64,000 nt of DNA, taken from JANXVR01 sp034667405 (GTDB taxonomy: Bacteria > Actinomycetota > UBA4738 > HRBIN12). How positions within the stretch are numbered: position 1 is the first letter of the stretch; each line of letters opens with the position of its first letter. The notes under the pieces are model-generated. The model worked only from the letters and a program-made list of their open reading frames with translations. It was not told where the DNA came from and ran no database searches. Shown here piece by piece: positions 25,407 to 33,700 of this stretch. Where the stretch lies: NCBI GenBank assembly GCA_034667405.1, contig JAXDJX010000006.1, forward strand, positions 1-64,000. Reading direction: 5' to 3'. The translations under genes were made by a program, and so were the position numbers.

Positions 25407-26516
25407 ATGCCGTCGATCAAAGATCGTCTGCGATCCGTACTGGAGATCGCCGAACTGAACGCCGTGGCGGTGGACACCGATGCGCGATTCCCCCATGAGA
25501 CCCTTGCCGCCTTGACCAAGGGTGGGCTGATGGGCCTCACGTTGCCCGAGGAGGTCGGAGGTCTCGGAGCCGGACCGGTTGCGTTCGTGGACGTTGTTCG
25601 ACAGCTCGGGTCCAGGTGTCCATCCTCCGCGATGGTCTACCTCATGCACGTCTGCGCCGCACAGGTCACGCTGGCGGGAACACCCGGAGGCAACTCCGAC
25701 TCGCTCCGCGCGATGGCCGACGGGTCGACCCTCAGCACGCTGGCGTTCAGTGAGAAAGGTTCGCGCAGCCATTTCTGGGCGCCCGTCAGTCAGATCTCGG
25801 GCGGCAGGATCACCGCGAGCAAGTCATTCGTCACGGGAGCCGGTCTAGCGAACAGCTACGTCGTCTCCACTCGGCCGGCCGGAACGGAGTCGCCGATCGA
25901 GTCATCCCTCTACCTGGTGGGTGCGGACACGGACGGGATCGAGGTGGCGGGCCCGTGGATCGGGCTCGGCCTGCGAGGGAACGCGAGCGCGCCGATGACG
26001 ATCGATATCGATGCCGCCGACGGAACCCTGCTCGGTGAAGCGGGTGGGGGTCTGGACCTCATGCTCGGCGTGGTACTCCCCTGGTTCCAGTTGGGTCAGG
26101 GCGGGGTGTCTCTCGGGATCGCAGAAGGCGCGATGCGGGCGGCGGTCACGCACGTGACCGGGGCCAAGCTGGAACACCTGGGCGAGGTGCTGTCCGATCT
26201 ACCGACCGTTCGCGCAAGGCTCGGACGCGCACAGACGGAAGTGGACGCGGTCTCCGGATTCCTGTCCGACCTGGCGCGGCGGATGGCGGCAGGCGACGCG
26301 ACGGCGCCCGTTCTCTCGGCGAAGGCCGTCGCGAACGAGACCGCGATCCGCGTGACGTCCGAGGCGATGCAGGCCTGCGGTGGCGCGGCGATGAGCCCAG
26401 CACTAGGGGTGGAGCGGTTCTTCCGAGACGCCCGCGCCGGATCCGTTATGGCCCCGACGACCGACGTCCTGTACGAACTCACCGGCCGTGCCCTGGCGGG
26501 CATGCCACTGATGTAG
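25407..26516 (+). CDS. Acyl-CoA-dehydrogenase-fold flavoprotein lacking the usual catalytic glutamate
   Basis: 369 residues with ACAD N-terminal helical (GGLMGLTLPEEVGGLGAGP), beta-barrel (TLAFSEKGSRS...TASKSFVTGAGLANSYVVSTR) and C-terminal helical domains (AVANETAIRVTSEAMQACGGAAM). At the end, where dehydrogenases have a RDAKxGxIYEGTNEI-like segment with the base Glu, this protein reads RDARAGSVMAPTTDVL, so the YEG glutamate is missing. Such members include flavin monooxygenases (DszC/SfnC-like) rather than dehydrogenases; that role is inference. ATG 25407 has AGGAGG seven nt upstream; the open frame back to 25251 has no comparable signal. The next gene follows after 10 bp. Confidence 0.8.
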   Translation: MPSIKDRLRSVLEIAELNAVAVDTDARFPHETLAALTKGGLMGLTLPEEVGGLGAGPVAFVDVVRQLGSRCPSSAMVYLMHVCAAQVTLAGTPGGNSDSLRAMADGSTLSTLAFSEKGSRSHFWAPVSQISGGRITASKSFVTGAGLANSYVVSTRPAGTESPIESSLYLVGADTDGIEVAGPWIGLGLRGNASAPMTIDIDAADGTLLGEAGGGLDLMLGVVLPWFQLGQGGVSLGIAEGAMRAAVTHVTGAKLEHLGEVLSDLPTVRARLGRAQTEVDAVSGFLSDLARRMAAGDATAPVLSAKAVANETAIRVTSEAMQACGGAAMSPALGVERFFRDARAGSVMAPTTDVLYELTGRALAGMPLM

Positions 26517-26526
26517 GGAGTGAGCC

Positions 26527-27339
26527 ATGACCGAACTCATGATCGGGGCCGTCGCGTACGACCCCAAGGTGGTCCCCATCTGGGAGGGCATCCGCGAGTA
26601 CTTCCGGGGGGCGCCCGTCGAGATGGACTTCGTCCTGTTCTCGAACTACGAGGCGCAGGTTTCAGCTTTGCTGGCCGGGCGCATCGACGTGGCATGGAAC
26701 ACGAACCTGGCCTACGTGCGCACCCACCATGCCACGGGCGGTGCGTGCCGGGTCCTGGCGATGCGCGACACCGACGTGGGATTCCGCACGCTGCTGGTCG
26801 GTCGCGTCGGAGAGCTTGCGCGCGCGGAGGATCTGCGCGGCAAGACCTTGGCACTCGGGAGCGCCGACTCCGCGCAGGCCGCCATCATGCCCGTGCACTA
26901 CCTCCACGTTGAGGGGCTCCTGCCGGGAGAGGACATCGAGCTCCTGCGGTTCGATGCGGACGTGGGCAAGCACGGCGATACGGGCACGAGCGAACGCGAT
27001 GCCCTCGCTGCCGTGCTTGACGGACGCGCTGATGCCGCGGCGGTGGGGGCGGCCAGCTGGGACATCCTGGTTCGCGGGGGCGAGGTGCCGCCCTCGACGC
27101 TGGCGCCGTTGTGGACCTCGCCTGCTTACGCCCATTGCAACCTCACCGCGATGCCGACCCTCGACCAGGAGACGTCGGAGGGCTGGGTGACGCACCTCCG
27201 GGCCATGGACTGGGCCGATCCGGCCCATCGGCGGATCCTCGAACTCGAGGGGTTGCGGGAATGGATCGAACCGCAGTTGGACGGCTACCGCGATCTCTTC
27301 GACGCCGTCGAGGAGCAAGGGCTCGCTGCGCGATGGTGA
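26527..27339 (+). CDS. PhnD/SsuA-like periplasmic-binding-fold protein without signal peptide
   Basis: 270 residues of the type-2 periplasmic binding fold seen in phosphonate/sulfonate-binding proteins: MIGAVAYDPKVVPIWEGIREYF, LAGRIDVAWNTNLAYVR, LRGKTLALGSADSAQAAIMPVHYL, LDGRADAAAVGAASWDIL. It begins directly with the first beta-strand after GGGAGTGAGCC, so there is no signal peptide or lipobox, and no permease or ATPase is adjacent. It is therefore probably a cytoplasmic ligand-binding or enzyme component. Its stop overlaps the start of the diiron gene by 7 nt, arguing they work together. Ligand unknown; phosphonate- or sulfonate-like anions are the family precedent. Confidence 0.78.
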   Translation: MTELMIGAVAYDPKVVPIWEGIREYFRGAPVEMDFVLFSNYEAQVSALLAGRIDVAWNTNLAYVRTHHATGGACRVLAMRDTDVGFRTLLVGRVGELARAEDLRGKTLALGSADSAQAAIMPVHYLHVEGLLPGEDIELLRFDADVGKHGDTGTSERDALAAVLDGRADAAAVGAASWDILVRGGEVPPSTLAPLWTSPAYAHCNLTAMPTLDQETSEGWVTHLRAMDWADPAHRRILELEGLREWIEPQLDGYRDLFDAVEEQGLAARW

Positions 27340-28628
27340 CGGCCAGCGCCGGACCTCCGTGGAGTGAGGACGACGAGCCGGCCGGGCGATACGACGGCGA
27401 CACCTTGGGGCTCGCCGATGGACTCATGTTCGCGCTCGATGTCTGTCTCTCGGAGATCGAACCGGGCCAGATCCTGGAGCTCACCAGCGCGAACCCCGCG
27501 ATGGTCCACGAACTCCCGGCATGGTGCGGAGGCACGGGTAACGAACTCGTCGCGTCCGGATCGGATGGCGAGGGCCGGCGGACGCTGTTCCGGATCCGTC
27601 GCGGCAATCGCGCCGCCCTCATGTTCGCGGATCAACCGGACTGGGGACTGGTCGCCCCCGACCGTCACGACGGGTTCGGCACCACGGAGTGGCTCATCGG
27701 ACGTGCCGGCGAGATCCCGGCGCACGCGGACCCGAGCACCGGGTTCTCTCCGCGAGGCGCGGTCGTCGAGACCGGCGCCCCGCCGTTCCCTTACACCGAG
27801 ACCGAGCGCGACCACGTCTGGGCGCAGAGCGTTGCGTCCCTCTATGACCAAGCCGTCGGCAGCCAGTGGAACGCGAGTACCGACATCGCCTGGGACTCGC
27901 TCCCCGCTGTCTCCGTGCATCTGGAACGTGCGGTCTGCCAGATCATGACCCATTTGGCAGAGAACGAATACGCGGCGCTCTATGTACCGGCGAAGTTCAT
28001 CCCGCGCATCCATCCGCACTTCACCGAAGTCGTGTTGTTCCTCTCCACGCAGGTCGTGGACGAGGCCCGCCATATCGAGGCGTTCACGAAACGAGCACTC
28101 GCGGGCGGTGGTGGACTTCGATACTCGACGGCCTTGACGCAAGCCTCCCTCCAGTCACTGCTGCAACAGGAGGATTTCTCGCAGGCGTCTTTCCTGCTCT
28201 CCGTCCTCGGAGAGGGCGCCTTCCTGGACTACCTCTCGTTCGTGGAGCGGTATGCGCCGGACCCGGTGACCGCCGACATCGCCCGGAGAGCGCGGGTGGA
28301 CGAAGCACGGCACGTGGCGTTCGGCGTTGAGCATGCGAGACATTTCCTCGCGTCCGACCCTGATCGCGCAGAGACGCTCCGGCAGTCGGTGGTACGTCGC
28401 GCGTCGTTCCTAGCGGACGCGTCGGCGGGAAGTCCGCACATCGAGGAGGCGCTCGTGGTGCTCGGGGCGGGTGGGATCGGCCCGGGATCGTTGGGCGAAG
28501 GGGTACGCGCCGTGAGGGATCTGCACCGCACCATGCACCGACGTCGTCTGGGTCGTCTGGAACAGCTGGGATTCGGGGCCGAGGTTGCCGAGGAGATATC
28601 CGCGCTCCATACGCCCAACTTCATGTAG
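27333..28628 (+). CDS. TusA-like domain fused to ferritin-like diiron protein
   Basis: 431 residues. Residues ~22-92 resemble TusA (GLMFALDVCLSEIEPGQILELTS, NPAMVHELPAWCGGTGNELV, TLFRIRRG) but the CPxP active-site motif is absent; cysteines at ~38 and ~65 remain. Residues ~160-345 carry two EX28-37DExxH signatures: E212...DEARH (243-247) and E294...DEARH (323-327). These are the four-carboxylate, two-histidine ligand set of ferritin-like diiron oxygenases (AurF/RNR-R2/monooxygenase classes). The protein is soluble. ATG 27333 overlaps the PhnD-like stop by 7 nt; the longer open frame upstream lies in that gene. Activity is unknown; an oxygen-dependent reaction on a sulfur-bearing or protein-bound substrate is my inference. 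Confidence 0.75.
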   Translation: MVTASAGPPWSEDDEPAGRYDGDTLGLADGLMFALDVCLSEIEPGQILELTSANPAMVHELPAWCGGTGNELVASGSDGEGRRTLFRIRRGNRAALMFADQPDWGLVAPDRHDGFGTTEWLIGRAGEIPAHADPSTGFSPRGAVVETGAPPFPYTETERDHVWAQSVASLYDQAVGSQWNASTDIAWDSLPAVSVHLERAVCQIMTHLAENEYAALYVPAKFIPRIHPHFTEVVLFLSTQVVDEARHIEAFTKRALAGGGGLRYSTALTQASLQSLLQQEDFSQASFLLSVLGEGAFLDYLSFVERYAPDPVTADIARRARVDEARHVAFGVEHARHFLASDPDRAETLRQSVVRRASFLADASAGSPHIEEALVVLGAGGIGPGSLGEGVRAVRDLHRTMHRRRLGRLEQLGFGAEVAEEISALHTPNFM

Positions 28629-28641
28629 CCGCCCGGCGTGT

Positions 28642-29568
28642 TCAGGCGACCGGCGTGGTGGGCTCGGGTTCGTCGAATTCATCGGGATCTCGCAGGCCCG
28701 CGCGCATCACCAACGTCGCCGTGGCCGCGACCACGACGGCGCCGCCCGCGGCCGTGACCGGTCCGACCGCCTCGTGGAGCACCAGCCATGCCAACACGCT
28801 CGACACCACCGGCTGACACTGCAAGATCAGCGCACCCGTCCAGGCGGGAACGTGCTGATGGGACCAGGCGACGACACTGTGCCCCACGGCTCCGGCGAAG
28901 AACGCCACGCCCCAGATCCGGAGCCAGTCTGCCCCTGCTGGAGGCGTCAGGCGGTGTCCGGTGATCGGCACCAGCACGGTCATGACGATGGCAGCGACCA
29001 GCATGACCGTGGCCATGTACTCGAGCGCGGTGGCGTTCGCCCGGGCCTTCTTGGAAAAGAGCCAGTAGCCGGTCCACGAGAAGACGCCGACCACGGCGTA
29101 GAGGTCGCCGGCCAGACTGAAGGAGGAACTCCCCGATGAGCCGATGGCGACGACGCCCACGCCGACCAACGCGGCGCCAACATAAGCGAGATCGCCACGC
29201 TCCAAGCGCTCGCCGAACCATCGCGCCGCGCCGATGATGATCACGACAGTGGAGAGCGAACTGATGATGGTGGCGTCGACCACGCTGGTGAGTCGGAACG
29301 AGGTGAACGAGAGCGCGATATCCGCGGCGAAGATGACCCCACCGGGAGCACAGGCCTTCAGGGTGGCCCATCGGAGCCGCCGACCCGTGAGCGCGAAGAT
29401 CACGGCGTAGATCGCGACACCCGCCCAGAGGCGGTAGGCGGCGAAGTCCAGCGGGGAAAGGGCCGCCTGCTTGATGATGAGCGGAGGAACCGACCAGATG
29501 GCGGTGGTCAGGACCAACGCCGCGACGGCAGGCTTGCGCCTCTGTGGGGCCTGTCCGTCGTCCGGCAT
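28642..29568 (-). CDS. EamA/DMT-superfamily transporter
   Basis: 308 residues with ten hydrophobic segments in two EamA repeats, an N-terminal basic stretch (QRRKPAV), and a conserved EaxxPxxA-type end to each repeat (second repeat: ILQCQPVVSSVLAWLVLHEAVGP). These carriers export amino acids or other metabolites across the inner membrane; the substrate cannot be told. Converges on the diiron gene with a 13-bp gap. Confidence 0.83.
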   Translation of the reverse strand: MPDDGQAPQRRKPAVAALVLTTAIWSVPPLIIKQAALSPLDFAAYRLWAGVAIYAVIFALTGRRLRWATLKACAPGGVIFAADIALSFTSFRLTSVVDATIISSLSTVVIIIGAARWFGERLERGDLAYVGAALVGVGVVAIGSSGSSSFSLAGDLYAVVGVFSWTGYWLFSKKARANATALEYMATVMLVAAIVMTVLVPITGHRLTPPAGADWLRIWGVAFFAGAVGHSVVAWSHQHVPAWTGALILQCQPVVSSVLAWLVLHEAVGPVTAAGGAVVVAATATLVMRAGLRDPDEFDEPEPTTPVA

Positions 29569-29574
29569 CCGACG

Positions 29575-29580
29575 ACGCTA
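29575..29580 (-). promoter_or_regulatory. -10 box (TAGCGT) of the leaderless EamA transcript
   Basis: Minus-strand TAGCGT, then CGTCGG, then ATG 29568. A TTGGGC 15 bp upstream is a possible but short-spaced -35. Confidence 0.5.
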
Positions 29581-29609
29581 CCAGCGGCCCGAACTGCCCA
29601 AGCGTGGGT

Positions 29610-29637
29610 TTGCCGTTCCCCACTGCTGGGGTAGCCT
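29610..29637 (+). promoter_or_regulatory. Promoter of the leaderless 87-aa membrane protein / metallo-hydrolase transcript
   Basis: TTGCCG (29610-29615), 16 bp, TAGCCT (29632-29637); ATG 29644 follows after 6 nt, so translation probably starts at the first mRNA base. Back-to-back with the EamA promoter. Confidence 0.5.
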
Positions 29638-29643
29638 CGCATC

Positions 29644-29907
29644 ATGGATACCTACATCACACAGATCGCCGACCGATTCCAGACCACGACCGACGAGGTG
29701 CTGTCGTTCCTCGAGTCGCCCACCGGCAAACGCCTGCGGAGAACGCTCGCCACCGGCCTCATCGTGTCGGTCCCCTTGATCATGCGGATCCCGGGGCTGC
29801 GGAAAACATTCGTGGGCCGTGCGGTCGAGATGGTCGGCGGCGCAGCGTTGGTGATCAAGCTGGCGGAACTGATCCGTGATTGGGAGCGTGGGCAGGTAGC
29901 CGCGTGA
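29644..29907 (+). CDS. Small membrane-associated protein of unknown function
   Basis: 87 residues: an amphipathic N-terminal helix (MDTYITQIADRFQTTTDEVLSFLES), a basic stretch (GKRLRRTL) and hydrophobic segments (LATGLIVSVPLIMRIPGL and AVEMVGGAALVIKLAEL). No family recognised. The stop overlaps the next start (GTGA), so it is co-translated with the metallo-hydrolase. Confidence 0.6.
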   Translation: MDTYITQIADRFQTTTDEVLSFLESPTGKRLRRTLATGLIVSVPLIMRIPGLRKTFVGRAVEMVGGAALVIKLAELIRDWERGQVAA

Positions 29908-30788
29908 CGCAGAACCTCCGGGCGGAACCTGGCGAACGTCCGTTCGTCGATGTCGGCCCCATCCGTGTCACGGCCCTGTTGGACGGCGTCGGAGACATCG
30001 AGCCCATCACCGAAGCGTTCCCCGATGTCCCGGCCGAAGATCTGCTCGCCTATAGGGATCGGTATGCCGGTGTGTATGGCGAAGGCGACGCATGGCGGCT
30101 CCGGATCCGCTCCTGGCTCATCCGATCGCCCCACGCTTCGATCCTGGTCGATACCGGCATCGGTGTTGAAGGGGCGCCCGGGCTGAACTGGTTCGGCGCC
30201 CCGGGCCGGCTCATGGAAGAACTGCAGGCCGAAGGGATCACCCCTGCCGACATCGATCTCGTCGTCATCACGCACGTGCACGACGACCATCTGGGTGGAA
30301 CCGTGACGGCTGACGGCGACCCCGCGTTCCCTGCTGCGCGCTATGTGGTGCAGACCGCGGACCTTGCGTGGCAGCGGGCGTTCGCGGCCGAGAACGACCA
30401 GGAACGCGCCTCGTGGAACACCCTGCTGCAACCACTTATCGACAAGGACATCGTGCAGGAGGTGAACGGGACGGTGGCGCTCACGCCGGGGATCGAGGTT
30501 CACCTGTTTCCCGGACACACCCCGGGTCACCAGGTCGTCCGCATCACCGACGAGGCGCGGCGCCTGGTCATCAGTGGGGACGCCTTCACCCACCCGATGC
30601 AGCTCTCCCACCCGAACTGGGCCAACGAGTCCGACGACACCCCGGACATCGCCGACACCAGCCGCCGCAAACTGATAGCCGAACTCGGCTCGCATCCCGG
30701 CATGGTCCTGGCACCGACACACTTCGCCGAGCCGTTCGGACGCATGACGTTCGGAGCTGATCACCTGGCTGGTTGGAAGGCAGTCTGA
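29904..30788 (+). CDS. Metallo-beta-lactamase-fold hydrolase
   Basis: 294 residues with the dinuclear zinc motif THVHDDHLGG (HxHxDH, ~123-129), downstream histidine in FPGHTPGHQ, the bridging aspartate in LVISGDAF, and a late histidine in APTHFAEPFG. Resembles quorum-quenching lactonase-like and related MBL hydrolases (ILVDTGIGV, HPNWAN). Cytoplasmic. GTG 29904 overlaps the upstream stop by four bases. Substrate unknown. Confidence 0.85.
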   Translation: MTQNLRAEPGERPFVDVGPIRVTALLDGVGDIEPITEAFPDVPAEDLLAYRDRYAGVYGEGDAWRLRIRSWLIRSPHASILVDTGIGVEGAPGLNWFGAPGRLMEELQAEGITPADIDLVVITHVHDDHLGGTVTADGDPAFPAARYVVQTADLAWQRAFAAENDQERASWNTLLQPLIDKDIVQEVNGTVALTPGIEVHLFPGHTPGHQVVRITDEARRLVISGDAFTHPMQLSHPNWANESDDTPDIADTSRRKLIAELGSHPGMVLAPTHFAEPFGRMTFGADHLAGWKAV

Positions 30789-30797
30789 CCCGGCGGG

Positions 30798-33700
30798 TCA
30801 GCTGACCAGGGATCGGACCTGGCGGAGCGCGACGGTCAGCTGAGCCAGGTCGCTCACGCCCTCCGTCGCGAGGCTTCGCATGAATCGTTGCAGGCGCGCG
30901 ACCGGCTCGGCCCGTGTCTGTAGGAACCCGGCGACCGCCTCCTCGATGGGGGCGCCACCGGCCTCCTCCAGCACCTTCTCGGCAAGTTGCCGCCGGACCG
31001 CGAAGAGCTCGTCCTCGCAGGATTGACGTGCCCACCGCTGCCAGCGCGTACCCACCGCCAACAACTCGAGTTGGTGTTCGAGCCAGTCGATCTCCAGCGC
31101 TTCCCCGAGCAGGAAGAACCCGCTCGCTACCTCGAGCGGTGAACGTCCGGTGGCGTGAGACACGGCGATGATGTCCGGACCGTGGACGAGCTCGCCCTGG
31201 AATGCATGGCGCCGGGCGACTTCCTCGGGAACGCCCTCCATCATGAGACGGCGGGTCTGATGTTCGCGCTCCTCGCGCCAGCTGTCGGGACCGATCTGGG
31301 AGATCACGTTCGACAGCTCGGCGAACGAGTCACGCGCTTCATCGATGGCTTCGCTGAGCCGCCGGCCCGCCGCCTGCACCAAGTACCAACGGGAGGTGGT
31401 TTCGACCAGCCAGTCCACCCCAGTCATGAGTTCGTTCTGCACGCGAGGGTCGATCTTGCCGTCCAGCGCTTCGACATCGGCCCACCGCGCAACGGCACCG
31501 GTCACGTCCCTGGCGATCCGGAATGCTTTCACGACATCGGCCGCGTGACCACCCGTCTCGGTCATCATCCGGCTCACGAACGTGACGCCTTGGGAGTTCA
31601 CCACGTCGTTTGCGGCGATGGTCGCGATGAGTTCGCGACGGAGAGGATGTTCCAACATGAGGTCGCCGAACCGATCCACCACCTGTGAAGGGAAGTAGCG
31701 GTGGAGGTCGCGCTCCAAGTACTTCGAATCCAGAAGGTCGCTTCCCAGAAGCGCTCTGTAGACGCTTCGCTTCGCGTACGCGAGCAGCACGGCGAGCTCC
31801 GGGCGAACCATCCCCTGACCTGCCGAGCGGCGCTCCTGCATCTCCTCGGAGGTGGGCAGGTATTCGACGTCCCGCTCGAGTTCGCCGTCTGCCTCGAGCT
31901 GCTGCATGAGGTCCTCGTACGCCTCGATCCGCTGGATGCTGACCTCCATCTCCTGGCTGAGGATCTGGGCCTGGAGGTAGTTGTCGTAGAGCACGTGCGA
32001 CACCACGTCTTGGGCGCACTCCTGAAGCAAGTCGTTGCGTTGATCCATGGTGAGTTCGCCGCGTGCGACCGCGAGGCCCAGGAGGATCTTGAGGTTGACC
32101 TCGTGGTCGGATGTATCCACGCCGGCGGAGTTGTCGATGAAGTCGGTGTTGATCTTGCCGCCCCCGGCGGCGAACTCGATGCGCCCCCGCTGCGTGAACC
32201 CCAGGTTTCCACCCTCACCCACGACGCGAACGCGCAACTCCCCACCGTTGATGCGAACCGGATCGTTGGTTCGATCGCCGGCTTCCCCGTGCGTCTCGCG
32301 CGTCCCCTTCACATAGGTGCCGATGCCACCGTTCCACAGCAGATCCACGGGCGCCTTCAGTGACGCCTTGATGACCTCGTTCGGCGTCATGTCTGCCGGA
32401 GCGTCGTCGGCTATCCCGAGTGCCTTCCTGGCTTGGGGCGAGAGCCTGACGCTCTTGGCCTTGCGATCCAGCACATCGCCCCCCGCGCTCAGGAGCGAAC
32501 GGTCGTAGTCGTTCCAAGAGGAACCGGACAGGTCGAAGAGCCGCTTGCGTTCGTCGAAGCTCGCCAGAGCATCCGGGGTTGGATCGATGAAGACGTTCCG
32601 ATGGTCGAAAGCACACACCAGCTGGCAGGTGTTCGTGTACAGCAGGCCGTTCCCGAACACGTCGCCCGACATATCTCCGATCCCCACCACCGTGAAGGCG
32701 TCCTTGGTGACGTCGACGCCAACCTCGCGGAAATGCCGTTTCACCGATTCCCAGGCGCCACGCGCGGTGATGGCCAGAGCTTTGTGGTCATACCCATGCG
32801 ATCCACCCGAGGCGAACGCGTCGTCCAGCCAGAATCCATACTCGCGAGCCACGGCGTTCGCGGTATCGGAGAAGGAGGCCGTGCCCTTGTCGGCCGCGAC
32901 CACCAGGTAGGGGTCTTCCTCGTCGAGGACCGTCACCCCTTCCGGATGGATCACCTTCCCGTTCACGAGGTTGTCGGTGATGTCGAGGAGACCTCGCATG
33001 AACGTGACGTAATGCCTCGACACCTCTTGACGCACCTCGTCGGGAGAGGTGGGGGTGCGGCGCAGCACGAACCCTCCCTTGGACCCGTCCGGCACGATGA
33101 TCGCGTTTTTCACCTTCTGGGCCTTCATGAGGCCGAGCACCTCGGTCCGGTAGTCCTCCTTACGGTCCGACCACCGGATCCCACCCCGGGACACCAGCCC
33201 TCCGCGCAGATGCACGGCCTCCATCTCCGGCGAGTACACGAAGATCTCGAAGAGCGGATAGGGCTTCGGCATCTCGGGCACGTCCGCAGACCGCAACTTG
33301 AAACTCAAGGAGGTGCGATCCGGGAGATAGGCGTTCGTCCTGACCGTCGCCATGATGGAGCCGAGGAACCCGCGGAGGATCCGGTCCTGGTCGAGCGAGG
33401 TCACCGAGCGGAAGTCCGTGTGGACCTGCTGTTTCAGCTCCTCGAGCTCATCCGCCGTGACATCGCGAAGCGGATCGAACCGGGCTTCGAACAGGTCCAT
33501 GAGGTGGCCGGCGATATTGGGATTCTCGGCGAGGGCATCGTTGCGATATTCCTCGGTGAACTGTGCGTTCACCCGCTGCCCGTACTTGCGATACGCGCGG
33601 AGGATCTGGACTTGTCGCCAGTCCAACCCGGAGAACACCACGAGCCGGTTCAGCGAATCGGACTCGGTTTGGCCGCGCCACACCGCGGCGATGGCCTCGG

